DNA from: an uncultured Pedobacter sp.
GTDB lineage: Bacteria > Bacteroidota > Bacteroidia > Sphingobacteriales > Sphingobacteriaceae
NCBI RefSeq assembly: GCF_946480185.1
Contig: NZ_CAMLIG010000017.1
Span: 1 to 64,000, forward strand
Length of the DNA: 64,000 nucleotides
Direction of reading: 5' to 3'
The position numbers and the translations under genes were made by a program. How positions within the stretch are numbered: the first letter of the stretch is position 1; each line of letters starts with the position of its first letter. The notes under the pieces were generated by a model, which had not been told where the DNA came from, did no database searches, and saw only the letters and a program-made list of their open reading frames with translations. Below, piece after piece: positions 47,601-56,514 of the stretch.

Positions 47601-47692
47601 CTTGCAGTAGGCTCTAGCGTTAAGATATACGTCGTTGTTGCAATTAAGAAAACAAGCCAACCAAAAAGGTTGTTGATTTTTGAATACTTCAT
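44663..47692 (-). CDS. DUF2723 membrane protein (probable lipid-linked glycosyltransferase, GT-C like)
   Basis: A 1009-residue polytopic protein. Residues 1-590 hold about a dozen membrane helices. The first loop has the GT-C-like acidic signature ASYWDCGEFISAAYKLQI (D34, E37) followed by HQPGAPLFLMIGK, the hallmark of DUF2723. After the helices lies a large soluble domain with LFTYGDNDTYPLWFVQEVEN and a C-terminal helical-repeat part (about 880-1009). The family resembles protein O-mannosyltransferases and is present in nearly all Bacteroidota, which O-glycosylate exported proteins; the precise reaction is inferred. Probably a single-gene unit. Confidence 0.9.
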   Translation of the reverse strand: MKYSKINNLFGWLVFLIATTTYILTLEPTASYWDCGEFISAAYKLQIVHQPGAPLFLMIGKIFSLFASDPKMVAYCVNMSSALSSGATIMFLFWTITALGKKVSIATKTPLNTATIIGIMGAGLVGALAYTYSDSFWFSAVEAEVYAMSSLSTAIVFWAILKWDAHADEPYADKWLVFIAYVMGLSIGIHLLNLLVIPAMALVYYFRRNKLATTKGVFIAMFAGVVILGFVQYGIIQYLIKIGANFDLFFVNTLGFGFGSGVMVFAVLLIGATIWLTLYSIKNKKPLLNLAMLSFIFILFGYSSFVMIVIRAKANPTLNNSNPQDAFSFLSYLNREQYGDRPLLYGQYFDSKPIETKQDGNIYVKGEKKYEIAGQKQSYEYDRNTLFPRMYSDDSNHPAVYRDWMELGPQESPTFATNIGWFGTYQIGFMYMRYFLWNFAGRQNDEIGVGDYTSGNWISGIKFLDALRLGDQSHLPDSITKNKSNNRLYFLPLILGLLGAFWHFKYSQKDAGIVALLFFFTGLAIVIYLNQTPSQPRERDYAYVGSFYAFAIWIGLSVFAISQWLRKAVTPKAAAILATVVGLLAAPVLMASQEWDDHNRSTKSTARDFARNYLESCAPNAILFTYGDNDTYPLWFVQEVENCRPDVRIVNLSLFDTDWYINQLRRPFNKSEPLPMTMKPEMYKTGTRDVMFYQNFNLEGPQELKDVFEFVTSENPEAKVDYQSGRKENFLPTKNLKLTIDPATVLRTKTVDADEASKIVSVMQWTFSGNYLTKGQLAILDILAHNKWKRPIYFAFTVPNSNFLGLDNYLFNEGFALRLEPKTKAKIPSNSPLGETEVVNTKEMYTNMMTKFDWGTIKSSPYLDPESEKMVFLSVNKFTELAKNLIFEGKLDSARNVVKRCMKVLPIYTTYDANFALSKYELVNLMYELGLKADATNLLKQTENLVTQELDYHYSIIQGKENLGSRDIQLNLFVLSQFVEMTKQYGEPALNKELEIKMKNYEAKFNMSR

Positions 47693-47832
47693 TTTTTGAT
47701 TTTACTTTTAACCGCCGAAAATAATGAATACAATTTAATTAACGAGCAATTTAACATTAATTAACCGAAGCCTTGATTAAATTATCTGAAAACGAAACCT
47801 TTACAAAAGCATTTGAATTATTTTAAAAAATA

Positions 47833-47864
47833 TTTGCATTCTGCGCTTTATGCTTCTATATTTG
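47833..47864 (+). promoter_or_regulatory. Promoter of tRNA-Gln
   Basis: TTTG (47833-47836), 20 bases, TATATTTG (47857-47864): a textbook Bacteroidota promoter. The tRNA begins 41 bases further on. Confidence 0.82.
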
Positions 47865-47905
47865 CATTCCATTTCAGGAAAACCATTTTTCTTGAATATA
47901 GAGAT

Positions 47906-47976
47906 TGCCCGATAGTATAAAGGTAGTACAACGGTTTTTGGTACCGTTTGTCTAGGTTCGAATCCTGGTCGGGCAA
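47906..47976 (+). tRNA. tRNA-Gln (anticodon TTG)
   Basis: The acceptor TGCCCGA pairs with TCGGGCA; the anticodon stem ACGGT/ACCGT encloses TTTTGGT, giving anticodon TTG. The T arm has GGTTCGAATCC. The U1-A72 first pair is characteristic of glutamine tRNA. The 3' CCA is not encoded, unlike in the tRNA-Arg of this window. It lies 66 bases ahead of prs on the same strand. Confidence 0.95.
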
Positions 47977-48042
47977 CAGTTAAAATTCGGAAATTAAACA
48001 ATTTGATTTCCGAATTTTTTATTTTAAATCCCTCGAAAGCTC

Positions 48043-48987
48043 ATGCCTTCCACTTTTAACAACATCAAACTTTTCTCTGGTACAGGTTCAAAAGCGCTGT
48101 CTGAAAAAATTGCGAAGTGTTACGGAAAAGAATTAGGAAAAGTAATTTTATCACGTTTTTCTGATGGCGAGTTTCAGCCACATTACGATGAATCTATCCG
48201 CGGTTGTGATGTTTTTTTAATTCAATCAACCTGCCAGCCAAATGACAATTTAGTTGAGCTGTTGATGATGATTGATGCTGCCAAAAGAGCATCTGCACAC
48301 TATATAACAGCAGTTATCCCTTATTTTGGCTTAGCTCGTCAGGACAGGAAAGATAAACCAAGAGTTGCAATTGGAGCAAAATTAGTAGCCAATCTGTTAG
48401 TTGCTGCCGGTATTCATCGTATCATGACAATGGATTTACACGCTGCGCAAATTCAAGGTTTTTTTGATATTCCGGTTGATCATCTAGATGCTTCCGTAAT
48501 ATTTGTACCGCATATTAAAAGTTTAGGGTTAGAAAAACTGACTATTGCTTCTCCAGATATGGGTGGTAGTTACCGGGCCAGAACTTTTGCGAAATATTTC
48601 AATGCAGAGGTTGTGATTTGTGATAAAACCAGAAAGAGAGCTAATGAAATAGAATCAATGTCTATCATTGGCGATGTAAAAGGTTTAGATATTGTTTTGA
48701 TAGATGATATCATAGATACCGGCGGAACATTGGCTAAAGCAGCAAGTTTGATTATGGAAAAAGGCGCAAAAAGTGTTAGAGCGGTTTGTACTCATGCCGT
48801 TTTATCAGGAAATGCTTATGCAACTTTAGAAAAATCTGCATTAACGGAATTGATTGTAACGGATACTATTCCGTTAAAACATAGTAGTCCAAAAATAAAA
48901 GTATTATCCGCATCAGACTTTTTTGCAAAGGCAATAGCCAATGTAAACGAGCATGCCTCAATAAGTGAATTATTTAAAATAGATTAA
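48043..48987 (+). CDS. prs: Ribose-phosphate pyrophosphokinase
   Basis: A 314-residue cytosolic enzyme that makes PRPP from ribose 5-phosphate and ATP, feeding purine, pyrimidine, NAD and histidine synthesis. It carries the ATP-binding flexible loop RQDRKDKPRVAIGAKLVANL (about 103-122), the metal histidine in MDLHAAQIQGFFDIPVDHL, and the PRPP motif IVLIDDIIDTGGTLAKAA (about 222-239). Length is normal. It is cotranscribed with rplY, 12 bases downstream, and may be read through from tRNA-Gln. Confidence 0.97.
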   Translation: MPSTFNNIKLFSGTGSKALSEKIAKCYGKELGKVILSRFSDGEFQPHYDESIRGCDVFLIQSTCQPNDNLVELLMMIDAAKRASAHYITAVIPYFGLARQDRKDKPRVAIGAKLVANLLVAAGIHRIMTMDLHAAQIQGFFDIPVDHLDASVIFVPHIKSLGLEKLTIASPDMGGSYRARTFAKYFNAEVVICDKTRKRANEIESMSIIGDVKGLDIVLIDDIIDTGGTLAKAASLIMEKGAKSVRAVCTHAVLSGNAYATLEKSALTELIVTDTIPLKHSSPKIKVLSASDFFAKAIANVNEHASISELFKID

Positions 48988-48999
48988 TATAAAACAAAC

Positions 49000-49587
49000 A
49001 TGAAATCAATCGCAATTAGCGGTTCTCCGAGAGAGAACGTAGGGAAACGCGACGCAAAGGAATTGCGTTACGAAGGTAAAGTGCCTGCTGTATTATATGG
49101 CGGAAAAGAGCAAATTCACTTTGCTGTTGATGCACCAGCATTAAGAGATTTAGTTTACACTGCTGAAGTAAACTTTGCTGAATTAACTGTCGGAGGAAAA
49201 AAATTCAACGCAATCATGCAAGATATCCAGTTTCACCCATTAACTGAGAAAATTTTACATATTGACTTTCTTCAATTATTTGATGATAAAAAAGTAACCA
49301 TAGAAATTCCTGTAAAATTAACCGGAACTTCTCCAGGTGTTAAAATGGGCGGTAAATTAGTTCAAAAATTACGTAAATTAAGGGTTAACGCTTTACCAAA
49401 AAACATGCCTCAAGAAGTAGAAGTATCTATTGAGCCATTAGAAGTTGGTAAATCGGTAAGGGTACGTGATTTAAAATCAGCTGATTACACCATTACTAAC
49501 GTACCAGAAGACACAATTGTTTCTGTAATTATGTCAAGAGCATTAAAACAAGCAGAACAACAAGCAGCCCAAGGAGGAAAGAAATAA
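49000..49587 (+). CDS. rplY: 50S ribosomal protein L25 (CTC/TL5 type)
   Basis: A 195-residue 5S rRNA-binding protein. The N-terminal L25 domain covers about 5-95 (SPRENVGKRDAKELRYEGKV, VPAVLYGG, HIDFLQLFDDKKV), followed by the extra beta domain of the TL5/CTC type (EIPVKLTGTSPGVKMGGKL). The tail is Gln/Ala-rich. It lies 12 bases behind prs, and a strong hairpin follows. Confidence 0.96.
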   Translation: MKSIAISGSPRENVGKRDAKELRYEGKVPAVLYGGKEQIHFAVDAPALRDLVYTAEVNFAELTVGGKKFNAIMQDIQFHPLTEKILHIDFLQLFDDKKVTIEIPVKLTGTSPGVKMGGKLVQKLRKLRVNALPKNMPQEVEVSIEPLEVGKSVRVRDLKSADYTITNVPEDTIVSVIMSRALKQAEQQAAQGGKK

Positions 49588-49615
49588 TCTTTTCTCTTTA
49601 AGCTTATAACTTTAT

Positions 49616-49651
49616 AAAACCCTCGCTAATATAACTAGCGAGGGTTTTTAG
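49616..49651 (+). terminator. Terminator of prs-rplY
   Basis: AAAACCCTCGCTA-atataac-TAGCGAGGGTTTTT gives a 12-bp stem with a T-run, 29 bases past the rplY stop. Confidence 0.92.
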
Positions 49652-49680
49652 TTTATCTATAATTCCTTTTTATAAAAAAA

Positions 49681-49707
49681 GCGACATTGTGAATTCCACA
49701 GTGTCGC
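49681..49707 (-). terminator. Terminator of recA
   Basis: GCGACATTGTG-aattc-CACAGTGTCGC forms an 11-bp stem with one mismatch; on the minus strand TTTTTTTATAAAAAG follows. It lies about 37 bases past the recA stop. Confidence 0.88.
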
Positions 49708-49743
49708 TTTTGCTTAATTTTGTTTGTAGGGCTAACTTTTATT

Positions 49744-50775
49744 TTATTCAGGCTCAACCATCAAAGTAATACCCGAAACTGCATCCTTAATTTTAGCTTC
49801 TAATTCATCAGAAAGTTCTGGGTTATCCATTAACAGTTGCTTTACAGCGTCTCGTCCCTGGCCTAATTTGGTATCGCCGTAACTAAACCACGAACCAGCT
49901 TTTTTAATAATTCCGTACTCAACACCTAAATCAACAATCTCTCCTACTTTAGAAATCCCCTGTCCAAACATAACATCAAACTCAGCAACTCTGAAAGGCG
50001 GAGCAACTTTGTTTTTCACGATTTTTACTTTCACACGGTTACCGGCTACTTCATCGCTATCTTTAATTTGTGCAATACGTCTGATATCCAAACGTACAGA
50101 AGCGTAAAACTTCAAAGCATTACCACCGGTTGTAGTCTCCGGGCTACCGAACATTACGCCAATTTTATCACGCAATTGATTGATAAAAATACAGCAACAG
50201 TTTGTTTTACTGATGGTTCCTGTTAATTTTCGTAAAGCCTGAGACATTAAACGAGCATGTAAACCCATTTTAGAATCTCCCATCTCGCCTTCAATCTCAC
50301 TTTTTGGGACCAATGCAGCAACAGAGTCAATTACAATTACATCTATTGCCCCAGAACGGATTAAATTATCGGCAATTTCTAAGGCTTGCTCGCCGTTATC
50401 CGGTTGCGAAATCAATAGATTTTCTACATCAACGCCTAATTTCTTGGCATAGAACTGATCGAAAGCATGCTCAGCATCAATAAATGCCGCAATGCCACCT
50501 TTTTTCTGTGCTTCTGCAATAATATGTGTAGCCAAGGTTGTTTTACCAGAAGATTCAGGACCGTATATTTCAATTACTCTACCTTTTGGCACTCCGCCAA
50601 TTCCTAAAGCAATATCCAAACCTAAAGAACCCGTAGAAATAGATCCCATAGCTTCTATTGGCGCATCGCCAAGCTTCATTACCGAACCCTTACCATAAGA
50701 TTTTTCTAACTTATCTAAGGTTAATTGCAATACTTTTAATTTGTCGCTACTTGCTTTCTCGTTACTTACAGCCAT
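49744..50775 (-). CDS. recA: Recombinase RecA
   Basis: A 343-residue recombinase that forms filaments on single-stranded DNA and drives strand exchange and SOS induction. Walker A is GPESSGKTT (72-80), Walker [16 protein letters not shown], and the L2 loop contains [19 protein letters not shown]. Complete. A TTTG-N19-CATTTTTG promoter lies upstream and a strong terminator downstream. No LexA-like operator palindrome is evident near the start. nth, uvrA and this gene lie within 6 kb. Confidence 0.98.
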   Translation of the reverse strand: MAVSNEKASSDKLKVLQLTLDKLEKSYGKGSVMKLGDAPIEAMGSISTGSLGLDIALGIGGVPKGRVIEIYGPESSGKTTLATHIIAEAQKKGGIAAFIDAEHAFDQFYAKKLGVDVENLLISQPDNGEQALEIADNLIRSGAIDVIVIDSVAALVPKSEIEGEMGDSKMGLHARLMSQALRKLTGTISKTNCCCIFINQLRDKIGVMFGSPETTTGGNALKFYASVRLDIRRIAQIKDSDEVAGNRVKVKIVKNKVAPPFRVAEFDVMFGQGISKVGEIVDLGVEYGIIKKAGSWFSYGDTKLGQGRDAVKQLLMDNPELSDELEAKIKDAVSGITLMVEPE

Positions 50776-50819
50776 GTATAATTTTTTTAGTATTTATCTC
50801 TAATATTTTATTAATAATG

Positions 50820-50850
50820 CAAAAATGCTAATTTTTTTGGTAAAACCAAA
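50820..50850 (-). promoter_or_regulatory. Promoter of recA
   Basis: On the minus strand TTTG (50847-50850), 19 bases, CATTTTTG (50820-50827), one base off the consensus TAnnTTTG. The ATG is 44 bases downstream. Confidence 0.7.
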
Positions 50851-50909
50851 TTTATAAATATAAACTTAAGTAAGTGACAGCACAATTCAAATTAATGTGC
50901 ATAAAATGA

Positions 50910-51662
50910 TTATTTGACCGCTCGCTTTTTCAACTCCTTCGCTATTTTATCTTTCTTTAATTTTAATGATTTCTGTTTTGTTTTTTTAAGCTCAGCCTCT
51001 TCTTTCTTTTTTAATGCAGTGGCCGTATTATGTTGCTCAAAATATTTGCAGAAATAGCTGATTGGGCAAATATCACATTTCGGACTGCGGGCCACGCAAA
51101 TATATCGGCCGTGTAAAATTAACCAATGATGCGCAATATGTATTTTATCTTGCGGAAGGTATTTTACCAATTGTTTTTCTACAGCTAAAGGTGTCTTTGC
51201 GGCCGTAGTTAAACCTAAACGGTTGGAGACCCGAAAAACATGCGTATCCACCGCCATGGTTGGGGCATTGTAGATAACGGAAGCGATTACATTTGCTGTT
51301 TTTCGTCCAACCCCGGGCATTTTTTGCAGGTCATTTACGTCTTCAGGCACTGTTCCACCGAACTCATTCAAAAGAACATTGGCCATACCTACCAAATGCT
51401 TTGCCTTATTGTTAGGATAACTTACTGAACGGATATAGGTAAAAACCTCATCAGATGTAGATTGCGCTAAAGATTCTGGCGTTGGAAAACGTTCAAATAA
51501 TTTTGGAGTAATTTGGTTAATCCGTTTATCGGTACATTGTGCAGAAAGAATTACCGCAATCAGCAATTCAAAGGGATTGGAATAATTGAGTTCTGTTACA
51601 GCCTCGGGCTGATGTTTTGAAAAATAATCTACAAAAGCTTGGTAACGGTCTTTTTTTTGCAT
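50910..51662 (-). CDS. nth: Endonuclease III
   Basis: A 250-residue base-excision repair glycosylase/AP lyase for oxidised pyrimidines. The helix-hairpin-helix MPGVGRKTANVIASV carries the catalytic K121, with D139 in VDTHVFRVSNRLG. The four cluster cysteines have the exact spacing C-X6-C-X2-C-X5-C (C189, C196, C199, C205). After the core a Lys-rich tail of about 40 residues extends past the usual 210-residue length (ALKKKEEAELKKTK and on), probably a DNA-contacting arm. Confidence 0.97.
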   Translation of the reverse strand: MQKKDRYQAFVDYFSKHQPEAVTELNYSNPFELLIAVILSAQCTDKRINQITPKLFERFPTPESLAQSTSDEVFTYIRSVSYPNNKAKHLVGMANVLLNEFGGTVPEDVNDLQKMPGVGRKTANVIASVIYNAPTMAVDTHVFRVSNRLGLTTAAKTPLAVEKQLVKYLPQDKIHIAHHWLILHGRYICVARSPKCDICPISYFCKYFEQHNTATALKKKEEAELKKTKQKSLKLKKDKIAKELKKRAVK

Positions 51663-51677
51663 TGTATTTTAAAATGA

Positions 51678-52154
51678 TTACTCTTCTCTGAGCTTCTTTA
51701 TTTTTTCGAGAGCGATAATATCGATTTGATCCTTCAGGCGATTGGCCGCTTTTTTTGCCTCCAACAATTGATTGATATGAAGAAATGGAATTTTCAAGTC
51801 TAATATATCTGCTATAGAAGCTAATTTATATGCTTCATGAAAATTGTATTTTTCTAATCCTTTGACGGATGTCATAACATCAACTTCAAGATGATTATCT
51901 AACCGAAAGGTTGTCCAACCTGGAATAAACTGTAAGGTTTCAAGAGCTTCAAAATCTCCCATTCCGTACTCTTTGAACGCTAATCTTAAATTTTTCCTGT
52001 TCAATAGTGTATCTTCCAGCCAAATGTCGATATCATTTGTGGTTCTATGGTATCCATGAAGGTTAACCGCAACGCCACCTATCATCAAATAATTTACATT
52101 ATTAGTTATCAAAGCTTTCCAAAGCTTAAGTAGCTCCTCATCGAAAACATCCAT
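51678..52154 (-). CDS. Nucleotidyltransferase-like protein
   Basis: A 158-residue protein. MIGGVAVNLHGYHRTTNDID has the GG...T.DID pattern of the nucleotidyltransferase superfamily, with a further Asp in LEVDVMTSVKG as the third metal residue. The length suits minimal nucleotidyltransferases of toxin-antitoxin-like or AbiEii-type modules. The start overlaps the stop of the 68-residue gene upstream (TAATG), so the two are coupled. No HEPN partner is present. Targets are unknown. Confidence 0.8.
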   Translation of the reverse strand: MDVFDEELLKLWKALITNNVNYLMIGGVAVNLHGYHRTTNDIDIWLEDTLLNRKNLRLAFKEYGMGDFEALETLQFIPGWTTFRLDNHLEVDVMTSVKGLEKYNFHEAYKLASIADILDLKIPFLHINQLLEAKKAANRLKDQIDIIALEKIKKLREE

Positions 52155-52360
52155 TATTTTTCAGCTAATTTATCAAAAGGCTGATGCGTTATCTTAGCAT
52201 TCCGAAACATCATGTCCATTTTCATCAACCGCGTCATGATAAAAAACCTTTCGGTATAAGACCTAGTCAACGCCAGTCGTAATGAATCATCCTCCGCTTT
52301 CTGGTGGTCAACAGACGGCTCACAAACCCCGTTCTTTTCTTTTTCGTCCATAGCTAACAA
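52154..52360 (-). CDS. Small conserved protein paired with the nucleotidyltransferase
   Basis: A 68-residue protein with an acidic N-terminus and a helical, basic C-terminal half (RLALTRSYTERFFIMTRLMK, then MDMMFRNAKITHQPFDKL). I recall proteins of this look ahead of nucleotidyltransferase genes in Bacteroidota, but have no functional name. The pair might act as a toxin-antitoxin-like unit, which is inference. The preceding gene is uvrA, ending about 56 bases upstream. Confidence 0.65.
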   Translation of the reverse strand: MLAMDEKEKNGVCEPSVDHQKAEDDSLRLALTRSYTERFFIMTRLMKMDMMFRNAKITHQPFDKLAEK

Positions 52361-52415
52361 ATTAGTTTAGAAAAGTAAACCTGCAGATAAATATACCAAA
52401 ACCGCAACCAAATCC

Positions 52416-55271
52416 CTAAACCTTCACCATACTATCCAGCTCCTTCTTCAAGAAAACACCCGTAAAGCTTTCTTTCACTTTGGTTAAACCTTTTGGTGTG
52501 CCGGCGTAAACAATGTTTCCTCCGCCAGAACCACCTTCCGGACCTAAATCAATCACATAATCTGCAACTTTTATCACATCCAAATTATGCTCAATTACCA
52601 AAACGGTGTTTCCTTTATCCACCAGCATATTCAACACGCCTAAAAGCACATTGATATCCTCAAAATGTAAACCTGTGGTTGGTTCATCTAAAATATAAAA
52701 CGTATTTCCGGTATCTTTTTTGGAAAGCTCTGTAGCTAATTTCACCCTTTGCGCTTCACCGCCGGATAAAGTGGTAGACGACTGACCCAAAGTGATATAA
52801 CCCAAACCAACGTCTTTCAAAGTTTTTATTTTTCGGTAAATAGATGGAATATTTTCAAAGAAAACGCAGGCATCTTCAATGCTCATATCCAGCACATCTG
52901 AAATGGATTTACCTCTAAAACGCACCTCCAAAGTTTCACGATTGTAACGTTTGCCACCACAAACTTCGCAAGGAACCTGTACATCTGGCAAAAAGTTCAT
53001 CTCAATCACTTTCATTCCGCCACCTTGGCAAGTTTCGCAACGCCCGCCTTTTACGTTGAACGAGAACCGGCCGGGTTTATAACCTCTAATCTGTGCTTCG
53101 GGCAAAGCCACAAACAGGTTACGGATATCCGAAAAAACTCCGGTATAAGTAGATGGATTTGAGCGTGGCGTACGCCCGATTGGCGTTTGGTCAATCTCAA
53201 TAACTTTATCAATATGTTCCAAACCTTTGATTTCTTTAAAAGGCATTGGCGTTTTCTTCGCTCTAAAAAAGTGCTTGTTCAAAACTGGGTAAAGTGTTTC
53301 GCCAATTAAAGTAGATTTTCCGCTGCCAGAAACCCCGGTAACGCAAATGAACTGACCCAAAGGAAAATCGACACTTACATTTTTTAAATTATTTCCCGAT
53401 GCTTTCTTAAGCGATAAAACATGACCATTACCTGCTCTTGTTTTTGCCGGAACAGCAATTTCACGCTCTCCGTTTAGGTAAGATGCGGTTAAAGTATTGG
53501 ACGCCAAAACTTCCGCTGCCGTTCCTTGCGCAACCACTTCTCCGCCTTTAACACCGGCCGCAGGTCCCATATCAATCACATAATCCGCCTCCAAAATCAT
53601 ATCCTTATCATGCTCTACCACTAAAACGGTATTGTTGAGATCGCGAAGATTTTTAAGTGCCTTGATTAAACGGTCGTTATCTCTCTGGTGCAAACCGATG
53701 GAAGGTTCATCCAAAATATACATCACGTTCATCAGTTGCGAGCCAATTTGAGTTGCCAAACGGATACGTTGTGCTTCTCCGCCTGATAAAGTTCTTGCGG
53801 TTCTGTCGAGCGTTAAATAAACCAAACCAACATCCAACAAAAAGCCAATGCGTGAACGGATTTCTTTCAGGATTTCTTTGGCAATTACATTCTGGCGTTC
53901 GCTTAACCTGTCCTCCAAACCATCGAACCATTTTTGCAGATTGCTGATGTCCATGGAAGCCAATTCAAAAATATTTTTCTCATTAACTTTAAAGTGAAGT
54001 GATTCCTTTTTCAGCCTTGCCCCTTCACATAACGGACATTTTTTTAAAACTCGGTAAGCCTCCAAATCATCATTTCCAGAACCCGCTTTTTTCTCGTTCT
54101 GTTCTTCCAGCATTTTAATGATGCCATCAAAATTGATCTGGTAATTTTGGACGTTCCATTTGTTATATTCTACCGGAACGGTGATTAAATCTTCTGTTCC
54201 ATGCAACAAAATATCTATGGCTTTTGCATCTAGTTTTTCAATGGGTTGCGATAAAGAAAATCCGTATTTTTTACCCAAAGCTTTAATGACCTGGAAAATC
54301 CAGGTTTCACGATAATCGCCCAAAGGAGCTAAACCACCGTTTATGATGCTTAGTTTTCTGTTCGGGATTACCGATTCTTCATCCACATCAAAAATATAAC
54401 CCAAACCATCACACTCGGGGCAAGCGCCATAAGGCGAGTTGAACGAGAAGGAATTTGGCTGAGGTTCATCATAAGAAACGCCCGTTGTTGGGCACATCAA
54501 ATATTTAGAAAAATGATAGCTGTTGTTTTCTTTATCGGATATTTTGATGATTCCTTTGGCTATTTTTAATGCCGATTGAATGGAAGTATATAAACGTTTT
54601 TTGTCTTTTTCAGAAACAATCAAACGGTCAACCACGGTTTCAATATCATGGATTTTGTACCTGTCTAATTGCATTTTTGGAGTTACGTCCAAAATTTCAC
54701 CATCTACACGTACTTTCAAATAACCTTGTTTACGGATTTGCTCAAAAAGTTCGCGGTAATGCCCTTTTCTGCCTTTTACAACTGGTGCCAAAATATTAAT
54801 CGGCTTTCCGTCAAACTGAGTTAAAATTTGGTTCATGATTTGGTCTTCAGACATCTTTACCATTTTTTCGCCGGTGTTGTAAGAATAAGCATCGCCGATA
54901 CGGGCGTACAGCAAGCGCAAAAAATCGTAAATCTCTGTAATGGTTCCAACGGTAGAACGCGGGTTTTTAGAAGTGGTTTTTTGTTCGATAGCAATTACCG
55001 GACTTAAACCCGATACTTTGTCCACATCGGGGCGTTCCATTCCGCCCATAAACTGACGGGAATAAGCCGAAAATGTTTCCATGTATCTACGCTGACCTTC
55101 GGCATAAATGGTATCAAATGCCAATGAAGATTTCCCCGAACCACTTAAACCGGTAATTACCACCAGCTTGTTTCGCGGAAAAGAAATATCTATATTTTTT
55201 AAATTATGAACTCTGGCACCGTAAACTTCAACCTCACTTTGTTCGCCCAAATCAATTGGATTATTACTCAT
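52416..55271 (-). CDS. uvrA: Excinuclease ABC subunit A
   Basis: About 951 residues from the ATG at 55271; an ATG eight codons upstream is possible. UvrA finds DNA lesions and loads UvrB. It has two ABC ATPase modules with Walker A GLSGSGKSSLAFDT and GVSGSGKSTLIGET, two LSGGE signatures (RTLSGGEAQRIRLA and TTLSGGEAQRVKLA), and Walker B-type ILDEPSIGLHQRD and ILDEPTTGLHFED. Zinc fingers are visible (CPECDGLGY; CETCQGGGM with CEVCGGKRYN). Complete. Confidence 0.98.
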   Translation of the reverse strand: MSNNPIDLGEQSEVEVYGARVHNLKNIDISFPRNKLVVITGLSGSGKSSLAFDTIYAEGQRRYMETFSAYSRQFMGGMERPDVDKVSGLSPVIAIEQKTTSKNPRSTVGTITEIYDFLRLLYARIGDAYSYNTGEKMVKMSEDQIMNQILTQFDGKPINILAPVVKGRKGHYRELFEQIRKQGYLKVRVDGEILDVTPKMQLDRYKIHDIETVVDRLIVSEKDKKRLYTSIQSALKIAKGIIKISDKENNSYHFSKYLMCPTTGVSYDEPQPNSFSFNSPYGACPECDGLGYIFDVDEESVIPNRKLSIINGGLAPLGDYRETWIFQVIKALGKKYGFSLSQPIEKLDAKAIDILLHGTEDLITVPVEYNKWNVQNYQINFDGIIKMLEEQNEKKAGSGNDDLEAYRVLKKCPLCEGARLKKESLHFKVNEKNIFELASMDISNLQKWFDGLEDRLSERQNVIAKEILKEIRSRIGFLLDVGLVYLTLDRTARTLSGGEAQRIRLATQIGSQLMNVMYILDEPSIGLHQRDNDRLIKALKNLRDLNNTVLVVEHDKDMILEADYVIDMGPAAGVKGGEVVAQGTAAEVLASNTLTASYLNGEREIAVPAKTRAGNGHVLSLKKASGNNLKNVSVDFPLGQFICVTGVSGSGKSTLIGETLYPVLNKHFFRAKKTPMPFKEIKGLEHIDKVIEIDQTPIGRTPRSNPSTYTGVFSDIRNLFVALPEAQIRGYKPGRFSFNVKGGRCETCQGGGMKVIEMNFLPDVQVPCEVCGGKRYNRETLEVRFRGKSISDVLDMSIEDACVFFENIPSIYRKIKTLKDVGLGYITLGQSSTTLSGGEAQRVKLATELSKKDTGNTFYILDEPTTGLHFEDINVLLGVLNMLVDKGNTVLVIEHNLDVIKVADYVIDLGPEGGSGGGNIVYAGTPKGLTKVKESFTGVFLKKELDSMVKV

Positions 55272-55416
55272 AGCTAGCTTTCTTCTTTTATACAAAAAAC
55301 GACGAAGCTTTTTGTTTTAAATTTTTGCAAAAATAACGAAAAAAGGGCGCATTTTATGATTGGGCTTGTTCTTTGGAATGTCATTTAAAGTTGGATTTAT
55401 TTACAAAAGACAATAT

Positions 55417-55508
55417 GCGCTAACGATTGAAGTGGCATCCTTTTTTTGTGCTTCGGATCTGCTTAGGACAACAAAAAAAGATATAACGGAAAGCGTGTTA
55501 AAGCGCCC
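55417..55508. repeat. Dispersed palindromic repeat, copy C
   Basis: Starts GCGCTAACGATTGAAGTGGC, contains ATCCTTTTTTTG / CAAAAAAAGAT around TGCTTCGGATCTGCTTAGGA, and ends AAAGCGTGTTAAAGCGCCC. It matches the copies at 8415 and 56797 along both arms. Nothing else is seen in the 55272-55589 gap (318 bases). Confidence 0.75.
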
Positions 55509-55589
55509 TAACTAAAAAAACAGAGATACTGAAATCAGAAAAAGTTTTTAAAAACTAGCAATAGCACCAAATTTCACTACTTTTAAACC

Positions 55590-56480
55590 ATGCAATTTGG
55601 AAAAGTAGAAAACCCCGCAGAAATAGATTTTAGCCTTCCGGCAGATGCAAAGGAAACCGCAGCCGTTTTGAAAGAAAACAAATCTAAAGCTGATTTAAAA
55701 GCCTATGTTGGATGCGCAAAATGGAACAAAACGGATTTAAAAGGCTTTTATCCGAAAGGATCAAGAGATGAGCTGAGCTATTACGCAACCCAGTTTAACT
55801 CCATTGAATTAAACGCTACATTTTACAGCATCCCAGAACGCCAACAGGTTATAATCTGGAACGAAAAAACACCTGCAGATTTTAAGTTTTTTCCGAAAAT
55901 CACCAATACGGTAAGTCATTTTCGGAGGTTAAACAACATTAAAGAACCGCTGATGCAGTTTTGTGATGCCATCAGTAATTTTGAGGATAAATTAGGAATG
56001 GCTTTTTTACAACTGCATGATAATTTTAAACCCAAAGATTTTGACAGGTTAAAAACGGTAATTGAGGAATTTCCGAAAGCGATTCCGTTGGGTGTTGAGC
56101 TAAGAAATGAGGAATGGTTTACCGATGAAAAAGTTGCCAATGAGGTTTTTGAGCTTTTCCATAAACACCACATTTCAAATATTATTGTGGATACCGCAGG
56201 CAGACGGGATATGTTGCACATGAAATTGACATCGCCTAAGGCTTTTATAAGATACGTTGGCGCCAATGACAAAAGTGATTACGCCAGATTGGATGAATGG
56301 GTAGAACGAATTGTAAAATGGAGAAAAGAAGGTTTGCAGGAACTTTATTTTTTTGTTCACCAGAATGTTGAAAAAGCTTCGCCCCTGCTTTCTGCTTATT
56401 TTATTGAAAGACTAAATAAAGCTTTGGATTTAAAGTTAACTGTCCCTAAAATGGCAACGGAGAACCCAACTTTGTTTTAA
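55590..56480 (+). CDS. DUF72 family protein
   Basis: A 296-residue cytosolic protein of the YecE-like TIM-barrel family. Signatures are AYVGCAKWNKTDLKGFYP, ATQFNSIELNATFYSIP, DFKFFPKITNTVSHFRRL and GVELRNEEWFTDEKV, followed by IIVDTAGRRDMLHM and YFFVHQNVEKASP. The fold resembles xylose-isomerase/endonuclease IV barrels, but no activity is established. It is a single gene between repeat-filled gaps. Confidence 0.9.
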   Translation: MQFGKVENPAEIDFSLPADAKETAAVLKENKSKADLKAYVGCAKWNKTDLKGFYPKGSRDELSYYATQFNSIELNATFYSIPERQQVIIWNEKTPADFKFFPKITNTVSHFRRLNNIKEPLMQFCDAISNFEDKLGMAFLQLHDNFKPKDFDRLKTVIEEFPKAIPLGVELRNEEWFTDEKVANEVFELFHKHHISNIIVDTAGRRDMLHMKLTSPKAFIRYVGANDKSDYARLDEWVERIVKWRKEGLQELYFFVHQNVEKASPLLSAYFIERLNKALDLKLTVPKMATENPTLF

Positions 56481-56514
56481 TTTTTGTTTTTATTTTAAAC
56501 GGTTTCGGCTTTTA

